From positions 124,001 through 188,000 of the forward strand of contig CBDDCC010000001.1 in NCBI GenBank assembly GCA_965225935.1: a stretch of DNA of 64,000 nt, read 5' to 3'. Position numbers and translations under genes: made by a program. Below are positions 26,772 through 34,216 of this stretch, piece by piece (position 1 is the stretch's first letter; each line of letters opens with the position of its first letter). Below the pieces are notes generated by a model. It did not search any database, was not told the DNA's origin, and worked only from the letters and a program-made list of their open reading frames with translations. This stretch comes from CALJXB01 sp965225935 (lineage in GTDB: Bacteria > Pseudomonadota > Alphaproteobacteria > Kiloniellales > JAKSDN01).

Positions 26772-28442
26772 TCAGAAGAGTCCTTCGATTTCGCCTTTTT
26801 CATTGAGATGGATGCTGTTTGCGGCGGGGACGCGGGGCAGGCCCGGCATGGTCATGATGGCGCCGGTGATGGCGACGATGAAGCCGGCGCCCGACGCGAG
26901 CCGGAGCTCGCGCAGCGGCACCACGTGGCCAGAGGGCGCGCCCTTCAGCGCCGGGTCGGTCGAGAAGCTGTACTGGGTCTTCGCCATGCAGACCGGCAAC
27001 TGGCCGTAGTCCGCCTGTAGGGCTTTGAGCTGGCTCTCCACCGCCGCGTCGAGGGAGATGCCGTCGGCGCCGTAGAGCTCGGTCGCGATGGCGGCGATCT
27101 TTTCCTTGAGCGGCAGTTCGTCCGGGTAGAGCGGCTTGAAGTCCGCCGCGCCGCTCTCCACCAGCGCGACCACCTTGTGGGCGAGCGCCTCGGTGCCCGC
27201 CCCGCCGTCCGACCAGTGGCTGCACAGGACCGCCTCCACGCCGAGGGCGCTGGCGGCTTCGCGCACGGCCTCCAGCTCGCCCGCGCTGTCGCTCACGAAC
27301 TGGTTGATCGCCACCACCGGCGGCACCCCGAACTTCTGAACGTTCTCCACGTGCCGCGCCAGGTTGGCGCAGCCCGCGCGCACCGCCGCCACGTTCTCCC
27401 GGCCGAGGTCGTCCTTCGCCACGCCGCCGTGCATCTTCAGCGCCCGCACCGTCGCCACCAGCACCGCCGCCGCGGGCCTCAGCCCCGCCTTGCGGCACTT
27501 GATGTCGAAGAACTTCTCCGCCCCCAGGTCCGCCCCGAAGCCCGCCTCCGTCACCACGTAGTCCGCCAGCTTCAGGGCCGTCGTCGTCGCGATCACCGAG
27601 TTGCAGCCGTGGGCGATGTTGGCGAAGGGCCCGCCGTGGATGAAGGCCGGGTTGTTCTCCAAGGTCTGCACCAGGTTGGGCGCCAGCGCGTCCTTCAGCA
27701 AGACCGACATGGGGCCCGCCGCCTTCAGCTCCCTGGCCCGCACGGGTGCACGCTCGCGGGTGTAGCCCACCACGATCTCGCCGATCCGCTCGGTCAGGTC
27801 CGGAAGGTTCCGCGCCAGGCAGAAGATCGCCATGATCTCCGAGGCCACCGTGATGTCGAAGCCGTCCTCACGGGAAAAGCCGTTCGCCACGCCCCCCAGC
27901 GAGTTCACGATCGAGCGCAGCGCCCGGTCGTTCATGTCCACCACCCGCCGCCAGGCGATGCGCCGGGTGTCGAGGCCCAGCTCGTTGCCCCAGTAGACGT
28001 GGTTGTCAATCAGCGCCGAGAGCAGGTTGTGGGCCGTGCCGATGGCGTGGAAGTCGCCGGTGAAGTGCAGGTTGATGTCCTCCATGGGCACCACCTGGGC
28101 GTAGCCGCCGCCGGCCGCCCCGCCCTTCACCCCGAAGCAGGGCCCGAGCGAGGGCTCGCGCAGGCAGACCACCGCCTTCTTGCCGATCCGGTTGAGCCCG
28201 TCGTTGAGGCCGACCGAGGTCGTCGTCTTGCCCTCGCCCGCCGGCGTCGGCGTGATCGCGGTGACCAGCACCAGCTTGCCGTCGGGCTTCTCCTTAAGGC
28301 CCTCGATGAAGTCGAAGGAGACCTTCGCCTTGTGATGCCCGAAGGGCACCAGCGCCTCATCCGGGATCCCCAGCCGCTCCGCAACCTCAACAATCGGCCG
28401 CATCCGCGCCCCACGCGCAATCTCGATATCGCTTTTCGCCAT
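26772..28442 (-). CDS. fhs: Formate-tetrahydrofolate ligase
   Basis: Cytoplasmic enzyme (EC 6.3.4.3; also called ftfL) that joins formate to tetrahydrofolate with ATP, giving 10-formyl-THF. 556 residues, full length. The ATP-binding loop TPTPAGEGKTTT lies at residues 64-75; other family landmarks are REPSLGPCFGVKGGAAGGGYAQV near 95-116, HFTGDFHAI near 125 and FANIAHGCNSV near 275. In this context it would capture formate released by the Frc-like CoA transferase or formyl-CoA hydrolysis for C1 metabolism, or run in reverse. It follows the 10-formyl-THF hydrolase-like gene by 79 bases; the presence of both a synthesising and a hydrolysing formyl-THF enzyme allows two-way control of the C1 pool. 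Confidence 0.97.
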   Translation of the reverse strand: MAKSDIEIARGARMRPIVEVAERLGIPDEALVPFGHHKAKVSFDFIEGLKEKPDGKLVLVTAITPTPAGEGKTTTSVGLNDGLNRIGKKAVVCLREPSLGPCFGVKGGAAGGGYAQVVPMEDINLHFTGDFHAIGTAHNLLSALIDNHVYWGNELGLDTRRIAWRRVVDMNDRALRSIVNSLGGVANGFSREDGFDITVASEIMAIFCLARNLPDLTERIGEIVVGYTRERAPVRARELKAAGPMSVLLKDALAPNLVQTLENNPAFIHGGPFANIAHGCNSVIATTTALKLADYVVTEAGFGADLGAEKFFDIKCRKAGLRPAAAVLVATVRALKMHGGVAKDDLGRENVAAVRAGCANLARHVENVQKFGVPPVVAINQFVSDSAGELEAVREAASALGVEAVLCSHWSDGGAGTEALAHKVVALVESGAADFKPLYPDELPLKEKIAAIATELYGADGISLDAAVESQLKALQADYGQLPVCMAKTQYSFSTDPALKGAPSGHVVPLRELRLASGAGFIVAITGAIMTMPGLPRVPAANSIHLNEKGEIEGLF

Positions 28443-28521
28443 GACTGAGCCTTTGCCTCGTTCGACTTTCGTGTGGTGAACCGGCGGCCGCTTCGCCCGA
28501 AACGGCCGAAGTGTGCCGACG

Positions 28522-29436
28522 TCAGGATCCCAAACGCGCGCCCGCCTCGAGCCCCGATTGGGCGGCGTACTCGGCGGCGGCGACCTTGCCGCCGTCGTGG
28601 GGGCGCACCCGGGCGACCGCTATGCCGCCCTCGCCGCAGGCGACGGTGAAGCCGGCCTCGGAGACGCCGGTCACCTCGCCCGGTGCGCCGGAGGCCTCGG
28701 CGAGGCCTGAGTCGAAGATACGGAGTTCGTTGCCGGCGTGGGTGGTCCAGGCACCTGGCTGCGGGTTGGTGCCGCGGATCAGGTTGTAGACCTCGGTGGC
28801 CGGCTTCGACCAGTCGATCTCCGCGTCCGCCTTGCGGCACCAGCTCTCGTAGGTGGCCTGGCTGTGGTCCTGGCCGATCCTGGGCGCCTTGCCGTCGCGC
28901 ACCAGGTCCACGGCCTCGACCATGGCGTCGACGCCCATGGGGAAGAGGTGGTTGAAGTAGATGCTGCCGAGGGTGTCGTCGGGTCCGATCGCCACCTCCT
29001 TCTGGAGCAGCACCGGCCCCTCGTCGAGCCCCTCGTCGGGCCAGAAGATGGTGAGGCCGGTCTTGGTGGCGCCCTGGATGATCGGCCAGTTGATGGAGCT
29101 GGGTCCGCGGTGCTTGGGCAGCAGGGAGGGGTGGTACTGGATGGTGCCCAGCTTGGGGATGTCGAGCACCTCCTGAGGCACGAAGAGGGTGACGTAGGCC
29201 ATGACGCAGAGATCCGGCTCGAAGCCGCGCATCAGCTCCGCGGCCTGCTCTGTCTTCCAGGAGGCCGGCTGGTGGACCGGCAGCTCCTTCTCGAGCGCGA
29301 ACTCCTTCAGCGGGTCGGTCGGCCGACCCTCGCGGTCGGGCGCGCAAAACACGCCGACCAGGTCCTCACCCCGCTCGACCAGGCGCTCGAGGACGGCCTT
29401 GCCGAACGCCTGCTGCCCATGGACCACGATACGCAT
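28522..29436 (-). CDS. Stand-alone 10-formyltetrahydrofolate hydrolase/formyltransferase domain protein (ALDH1L1 N-terminal-like)
   Basis: Formyltransferase-fold protein, 304 residues. The sequence follows the N-terminal hydrolase domain of animal 10-formyl-THF dehydrogenase (ALDH1L1) more closely than Met-tRNA formyltransferase: GQQAFGKAV near 7, YHPSLLPKHRGPSSINW at 101-117 and FWPDEGLDEGP at 131-141. The catalytic pair is conserved as His109 and Asp138 (His106/Asp142 in ALDH1L1, from memory). A C-terminal OB-like region (about 205-300) follows, but no aldehyde dehydrogenase domain or 4'-phosphopantetheine carrier. Likely reaction: 10-formyl-THF to formate plus THF, or transfer of formyl to or from another acceptor. 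It sits between the Frc-like transferase and the formate-THF ligase, so it acts on the same C1 unit. Confidence 0.8.
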   Translation of the reverse strand: MRIVVHGQQAFGKAVLERLVERGEDLVGVFCAPDREGRPTDPLKEFALEKELPVHQPASWKTEQAAELMRGFEPDLCVMAYVTLFVPQEVLDIPKLGTIQYHPSLLPKHRGPSSINWPIIQGATKTGLTIFWPDEGLDEGPVLLQKEVAIGPDDTLGSIYFNHLFPMGVDAMVEAVDLVRDGKAPRIGQDHSQATYESWCRKADAEIDWSKPATEVYNLIRGTNPQPGAWTTHAGNELRIFDSGLAEASGAPGEVTGVSEAGFTVACGEGGIAVARVRPHDGGKVAAAEYAAQSGLEAGARLGS

Positions 29437-29550
29437 GCCAACACCTCCCCTTCGGTTCTTGTCGCCGCCCGCAAGGTCCGCAGGATCCGCCCGCAGGCCG
29501 AGCGCCGCGGCGAACCCGCCGGCCGGCCCGCGCCACGCGAGGCCGCGCGG

Positions 29551-30816
29551 CTACTCGGCCGCCTCCGCCTTCCTCGGACCGAGCGCGCCCGACTCCCAGG
29601 CCGCGTCCACCTCTTCGTCGGACAGGCCCAAGACCTGACGCAGGATATCGTCGGTGTGTTCGCCGAGCAGCGGCGAGCGCTCCACCTCGCTCGGCGAGTC
29701 GGACATCTTGATGGGATTGCCCACGGTCAGGTACTTGCCGCGGGTCGGGTGATCCACCTCGACCACGGTGCCGGTGGCCCTGAGCGACGGTTCCTCGGCC
29801 AGCTCCTTCATGGAGAGGATCGGACCGCAAGGCACGTTGCGCTCGTTCAGCAGCTCCATGACCTCGAACTTGTCCTTGGTCATGGTCCACTGCTCGATGA
29901 TCTCGAAGCACTTGTCGAGCTTGGGCAGGCGCGCCTCGGGCGTCGCCCATTCGGGATCGTCGATCAGCTCCTCGCGGCCGCAGAGGCGCATGTACTCGGC
30001 CCAGCCCGGCGGCTGGATGATGGCGTAGATGTAGTCGTTCGGCCCGCCGCCCTTGGTCCTGACCGCCCAGCCCGGCTGGCCGCCGCCCGAGGCGTTGCCG
30101 GAGCGCGGGCATTCGTCGCCGAACGTGCCGTTGGGGTACTGGGGATACTCCTTCAAGGGCCCGTGCTGGAGGCGCTGCTGATCGCGCAGCTTGACCCGCG
30201 CCAGGTTCAGGACCCCGTCCTGCATGGCCGCCAGCACCCGCTGGCCGCGGCCCGTCTTCTCGCGCTGAAAGAGGGCGGCGACGATGCCGAGCGCGAGATG
30301 CAGGCCGGTGCCGGAGTCGCCGATCTGAGAGCCGGTGACCAGCGGCGGCCCGTCATCGAAGCCCGTGGTGGAGGCTGAGCCGCCGGTGCACTGGGCGACG
30401 TTCTCGTAGACCTTGCAGTCCTCGTAAGGGCCCGGCCCGAAGCCCTTGACCGAGGCGTAGATCATCAGCGGGTTGAGCTCCTGAATGCGCTCCCAGGGAA
30501 AGCCCATGCGGTCGATGGCGCCCGGCGCGAAGTTCTCCACCAGCACGTCGCAGGTCTTGATCAGCTTCTCCAGGATCGCCTTGCCGCCTTCGCTCTTGGT
30601 GTCGAGGGTTATGGAGCGCTTGTTGGCGTTCAGCATGGTGAAGTAGAGGGAGTCCACGTCGGGCAGGTCGCGCAGCTGGGTGCGGGTGATGTCGCCGACG
30701 CCGGGGCGTTCAACCTTGACCACGTCGGCCCCGAACCAGGCCAGCAGCTGGGTGCAGGTCGGGCCCGACTGGACATGGGTGAAATCCAGGATACGTACAC
30801 CTTCGAGCGCCTTCAT
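29551..30816 (-). CDS. Class III CoA transferase, formyl-CoA:oxalate CoA-transferase (Frc)-like
   Basis: Family III CoA transferase, 421 residues, very similar along its length to Oxalobacter formyl-CoA:oxalate CoA-transferase (Frc) as I recall it. Conserved features: DFTHVQSGPTCTQ at 11-23 (Gln16), NKRSITLD near 65, the catalytic Asp167 in TGSQIGDSGTG (Asp169 of Frc) and the mobile glycine loop SGGGQPGW near 250. The position matching Frc Trp48 is Gln47 here, a substitution in the substrate pocket. Start ATG 30816 with AGGAAGAG upstream; an earlier in-frame start at 30843 is less likely. The enzyme would move CoA from formyl-CoA to an incoming acid, releasing formate. The acid could be oxalate or another carboxylate. 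Confidence 0.87.
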   Translation of the reverse strand: MKALEGVRILDFTHVQSGPTCTQLLAWFGADVVKVERPGVGDITRTQLRDLPDVDSLYFTMLNANKRSITLDTKSEGGKAILEKLIKTCDVLVENFAPGAIDRMGFPWERIQELNPLMIYASVKGFGPGPYEDCKVYENVAQCTGGSASTTGFDDGPPLVTGSQIGDSGTGLHLALGIVAALFQREKTGRGQRVLAAMQDGVLNLARVKLRDQQRLQHGPLKEYPQYPNGTFGDECPRSGNASGGGQPGWAVRTKGGGPNDYIYAIIQPPGWAEYMRLCGREELIDDPEWATPEARLPKLDKCFEIIEQWTMTKDKFEVMELLNERNVPCGPILSMKELAEEPSLRATGTVVEVDHPTRGKYLTVGNPIKMSDSPSEVERSPLLGEHTDDILRQVLGLSDEEVDAAWESGALGPRKAEAAE

Positions 30817-30928
30817 GACTCTTCCTCGCGCTGTCCCGAACACTTGAAGCCTTGGGCCCTCGGACCTTGTGTCTCGGGCCTTGTCGGTCGTCCTATGCGA
30901 CGCCCGGGCGCCATATCGCCGGCCGGCC

Positions 30929-32653
30929 CTACTTATACATGGTCTGCGCCTTGGTGCCGGGCGCGTACTCGTTGGGGTCGACCCAGATGTTGACGACCGC
31001 CGACATGCCGTCGCGCCGCACCGCCTCGCGCGCCCGCTGCAGCGCCGGCGCGATCTCGGCCGGGTCCTTCACCTCCTCGCCGTAGCCGCCCAGCATCTCG
31101 GCGAACTGGCTGAAGGGCACGTCGCCCAGCTTATTGCCGATGTCGCCGCGCTCCTCGCCGTACTTGGCGAGCTGGCCGTAGCGGATCTGGTTCATGGCCG
31201 AGTTGTTGCCGATGACGGCGATGTAGGGCGCGCCGAAACGGTTGGCAGTCTCCATGTCGAAGGCGGTCATGCCGAAGGCGCCGTCGCCGTAATAGCAGAA
31301 GACCTCCTTGTCCGGGTGGGCCAGCTTGGTGGCCATGGCAAAGCCGGTGCCCACACCGAGGCTGCCGAGCGCGCCCGGGTCCATCCAGTTGCCGGGGGCG
31401 CGGGGCTGCACCGCCTGGGCACTGATGGTCACCACGTCGCCGCCGTCGCCTATGTAGACCGTGTCCTCGCCGAGGAACTCGTTGATCTCCCAGGCGACCC
31501 GGTAGGGGTGGATCGGGTGGCTGTCCGACATGAAGAGAGGCATCAGCTTGTCGAGCGCCTTCGACTCGGCGGCGCGCAGTTCCTCCAGCCAGGCCTCGCG
31601 GCGCTCGGCGCCCTTGTCGTTGCGGCCGGTGGTGGCTGCCTGAACGCTCGCAAGGATGGCGCCGGGATCGCCCACCAGGCCGAGCGAGATGTCGCGGTTC
31701 TTGCCGACCGTGCGGTAGTCCATGTCGATCTGCACCACCGTTGCGTCGGCGCGCAGCCGCTTGCCGTAGCCCATGCGGAAGTCGAAGGGCGTGCCGACGA
31801 TGACGATCACATCCGCCTTGTCGAAGGCCATGCGCCGGGTGCGGTGGAAGTGGTGGGGGTCGCCCGGCGGCAGCAGCCCGCGGCCCGAGCCGTTGAAGTA
31901 GGCGGGGATGTTGAGGCTGCGCACCAGGTCGAGCGCCTCTTCGTGCCCGCGGCAGGACCAGACCTGGGTGCCGAGCAGGATGCAGGGCCGTTCCGACTTC
32001 ACCAGCAGGTCGGCCAGCTTCTCGATATCGGCCGGGTCGCCGACCGATTTTGTCGAGGCGCGGTAGTGGCCCGGCTGCGGGATCACAGCCTGGTCGGCCG
32101 CAACCTCCCGGTCCAGCACGTCGCGCGGGATCTCCAGGTAGGAGGGCCCGTAGGCGCCGGCGAAGCACTCGCGCGCCGCCATGGAGACCATATCGGCGAC
32201 CCGCTCTGTGGAGCGCACGCTGGCCGAGAACTTGGTGATGGGCGCCATGATGTCCACGTGGGGCAGGTCCTGGAGAGAGCCCATCTTGTGCTGGGTGAGG
32301 GCGCCTTGGCCGCCGATGTGCAGCACCGGGCTCTCGGAGCGGAAGGCCGTGGCGATGCCGGTGATGGCGTTGGTGCAGCCCGGACCCGCCGTGGTCACCA
32401 CGCAGCCGAGCTTGCCGGTCTGGCGTGCGTAGCCGTCGGCGGCATGGGCGGCGACCTGCTCGTGACGCACATCGACGATGCGGATGTCCTCGTCCAGGCA
32501 GCCGTCGTAGATGTCGATGATGTGTCCGCCGCAAAGCGTGAAGATGGTGTCGACGCCCTCGTTCTTGAGGGCCTTGGCGACCAGATGGCCGCCAGACACC
32601 ACGCCGCCCGAGCGGTCCTTCCGGACCAGGGTATCCGTTGCCGTCTCACCCAT
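30929..32653 (-). CDS. ThDP-dependent lyase of the benzaldehyde lyase / 2-hydroxyacyl-CoA lyase / oxalyl-CoA decarboxylase group
   Basis: Cytoplasmic ThDP enzyme, 574 residues, with PYR, central and PP domains; cofactor Glu65 (RHEQVAAH) and ThDP motif GDGAFGM near 455. Compared from memory with Pseudomonas benzaldehyde lyase, the catalytic His29, Glu50 and Gln113 fall at His44, Glu65 and Gln128 with the same spacing, and blocks such as HAADGYAR and APITKF agree. The Tyr120-Glu121 pair of Oxalobacter oxalyl-CoA decarboxylase appears to be Leu-Gln. It therefore groups with lyases that cleave or form 2-hydroxyacyl-CoA with formyl-CoA, although oxalyl-CoA decarboxylation is not excluded. It lies 112 bases upstream of the Frc-like gene and 63 bases after gntR. 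Either reaction yields formyl-CoA. Confidence 0.82.
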   Translation of the reverse strand: MGETATDTLVRKDRSGGVVSGGHLVAKALKNEGVDTIFTLCGGHIIDIYDGCLDEDIRIVDVRHEQVAAHAADGYARQTGKLGCVVTTAGPGCTNAITGIATAFRSESPVLHIGGQGALTQHKMGSLQDLPHVDIMAPITKFSASVRSTERVADMVSMAARECFAGAYGPSYLEIPRDVLDREVAADQAVIPQPGHYRASTKSVGDPADIEKLADLLVKSERPCILLGTQVWSCRGHEEALDLVRSLNIPAYFNGSGRGLLPPGDPHHFHRTRRMAFDKADVIVIVGTPFDFRMGYGKRLRADATVVQIDMDYRTVGKNRDISLGLVGDPGAILASVQAATTGRNDKGAERREAWLEELRAAESKALDKLMPLFMSDSHPIHPYRVAWEINEFLGEDTVYIGDGGDVVTISAQAVQPRAPGNWMDPGALGSLGVGTGFAMATKLAHPDKEVFCYYGDGAFGMTAFDMETANRFGAPYIAVIGNNSAMNQIRYGQLAKYGEERGDIGNKLGDVPFSQFAEMLGGYGEEVKDPAEIAPALQRAREAVRRDGMSAVVNIWVDPNEYAPGTKAQTMYK

Positions 32654-32716
32654 TCATTGCCTCCTTCGATCGCGCCGTTCTTGAGGTCCGTGAGGTCCTC
32701 CCGGGGGTCGGCGCCG

Positions 32717-33403
32717 TCATTCCAAGTAGTCGACGTATTTCTCGACGTGGGCGGCGAGGTTGAGCGTGTGCTCGCGCACCAGGCGCTCGGCCAGCTCGGT
32801 GTCGCGCTGCTCCAGCGCCTCGATGATGTGCAGGTGGTCGATGATCGAGCGCCGGGCCCGGTCCTTCTCGCCGATGGTGCGCGCGCGGATGCCCTTCATG
32901 TGGATGAAGAGACCGTCGGCGATCTGGCGGATCAGCGCGCAGTCGCTCATCTCCAGGATGGCCTGGTGGAACTCGATGTTGCGGTCGGAGTACTCGTCGA
33001 TGTGGGCCTGGACCTGGCCGTTCTCGAAGGTCGTGAAGAGGCGGCGCAGGGAGGAGATCCGCTCGTCGCTGGCGTGCTGGGTGATGAGGCGTGCCGCCAT
33101 GCTTTCCAGCGCCGCCCAGACCGTGATCATCTCGAGGATTTCCTTCTTGGTCTTCCGCGTGATGTAGACGCCGCGCCGCGGCACCACGGTGACCAGGCCC
33201 TCCTGCTCGAGCCGCGCGATGGCCTCCCGGATGGGCGTGCGGCTGATGCGCAGCTGCTCGGACAACTGCCGCTCGTCGAGCTTGAGCTGGGCGTCCTCGG
33301 CATAGATGTTCATCGAGGAGATGGCATCCTTGAGCACCTCGTAGATATGTTCCTTCAGACTGAAAGAGGTCTCTATGGGTGCGATTTTCAGTTTGTTCTG
33401 CAT
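32717..33403 (-). CDS. GntR-family transcriptional regulator, FadR/FCD type
   Basis: Local regulator of 228 residues. The N-terminal winged helix (about 18-80) has the GntR signature LSEQLRISRTPIREAIARLEQEGLV followed by RRGVYI; the C-terminal all-helical FCD domain (about 88-215) includes the metal/ligand-site histidines in EFHQAI and HLHIIEAL. Start ATG 33403; a TTG further upstream at 33430 is a poorer candidate. It is the promoter-proximal gene of the 15-kb minus-strand block of lyase, CoA transferase, formyl-THF enzymes, TTT transporter and SucCD-like ligase. Operator-like palindromes before its own gene, tctC and sucC suggest it controls all three transcripts and itself, with a carboxylate or CoA ester as effector. 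Confidence 0.9.
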   Translation of the reverse strand: MQNKLKIAPIETSFSLKEHIYEVLKDAISSMNIYAEDAQLKLDERQLSEQLRISRTPIREAIARLEQEGLVTVVPRRGVYITRKTKKEILEMITVWAALESMAARLITQHASDERISSLRRLFTTFENGQVQAHIDEYSDRNIEFHQAILEMSDCALIRQIADGLFIHMKGIRARTIGEKDRARRSIIDHLHIIEALEQRDTELAERLVREHTLNLAAHVEKYVDYLE

Positions 33404-33482
33404 AACTCGAACCTCGGTCCCGACTAGCAAATCACCCGGCCGTTTTGGGGCCGGGATCTCCCTCCAGTACCGCTGTCAGGTT

Positions 33483-33503
33483 TCTGGTATACAATAGCCC
33501 AGG
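33483..33503. promoter_or_regulatory. GntR operator-like site upstream of gntR (weaker match)
   Basis: TCTGGTAT-acaa-TAGCCCAGG at 33483-33503. The left arm matches the two stronger sites at seven of eight positions; the right arm matches TATACCAGA at six of nine. It lies 80 bases before the gntR ATG, in the 134-base gap to the DUF1989 gene, the usual place for autoregulation. Confidence 0.5.
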
Positions 33504-33537
33504 GCCCAGACCCTAGCAAGCAAAAGTGAGTTCGCGG

Positions 33538-34182
33538 TTACCCTTGCGGGGCCGGGCGGTGGACCAGGACCCGGATCGGCGACGGCCGGCCTTCGTTGCA
33601 GGGGTTGTTGACCTGGGGACAGTTGGAGAGGACGGCGAGAACCCGCATGTCGGCCTGCAGCTCCACGTAGTCGCCGGCCTCGGAGCGGCCCTCGACGAAG
33701 ACGCTGTCGGCGAGGCGGCCGGCCTCCATGACGGGCACCGAACAGAAGAAGTTGATGTTGGGCACGATGTCGCGCCAGCCGAGGCCGTGGGCCGCGAGGG
33801 CCTGGAGGAAGTTCTCGCGGCAGCCCGGCACGCCCGCGACGCCGTAGAGCATCCGGTTGCTCCAGGCCGAGCAGCAGCCGCCTATGGTGTCGTGGCCGCC
33901 GCAGCTGTCCGCCACGATGGTCATGAGCGGCCGGGCGTAGTCGGAGTAGAGCACCGTGCCCGTCGTGAGGCCGAGGTTGCGGGAGGCCTTGAGGGTGTTG
34001 GGGGCGTTGTAGCGTTCCTCCGGCTCGGCCTCGTTGTAGCAGAGGAAGTCGACCCCCTGATGCCCGGCCAGGTCGACGATCCTGAGGCGGCAGCCGGCCT
34101 CGACGACGGCGCTCCACGGCGCGCCGGGCGCGACCGTGTCGTCGCTGAGGACCTTGTAGATCCCGGGCAGATCGTGGGTCAT
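33538..34182 (-). CDS. DUF1989 (urea carboxylase-associated) family protein, copy 1
   Basis: Protein of 214 residues in the DUF1989 family, found beside urea and guanidine carboxylases; some members form the carboxyguanidine deiminase CgdAB, so the fold can carry a deiminase-type, metal-dependent active site. Visible conserved parts: VDLAGHQGVDFLCYN near 36, DSCGGHDTIGGCCS near 92 and CRENFLQAL near 121, NINFFCSVPV near 143, and NCPQVNNPCN near 189 with candidate metal/catalytic Cys and His residues. It lies 34 bases downstream of an enolase-superfamily gene and is cotranscribed with it. No guanidine or urea carboxylase is in the window, so the substrate is open. A second DUF1989 gene is at 37036-37644. 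Confidence 0.85.
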   Translation of the reverse strand: MTHDLPGIYKVLSDDTVAPGAPWSAVVEAGCRLRIVDLAGHQGVDFLCYNEAEPEERYNAPNTLKASRNLGLTTGTVLYSDYARPLMTIVADSCGGHDTIGGCCSAWSNRMLYGVAGVPGCRENFLQALAAHGLGWRDIVPNINFFCSVPVMEAGRLADSVFVEGRSEAGDYVELQADMRVLAVLSNCPQVNNPCNEGRPSPIRVLVHRPAPQG

Positions 34183-34216
34183 GGCGTCCCCGTTCCCTTC
34201 GTCGCGCCGCTGTTCG

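Noticed and set aside
30929..32653. Naming the ThDP enzyme oxalyl-CoA decarboxylase (oxc) outright
   Set aside because: The neighbouring Frc-like gene tempts this, but the active-site residues agree better with benzaldehyde lyase/2-hydroxyacyl-CoA lyase, so a wider call is kept.
33404..33430. A TTG start 27 bases upstream of gntR
   Set aside because: The ATG at 33403 is available and a TTG start would add a leader with no family similarity.
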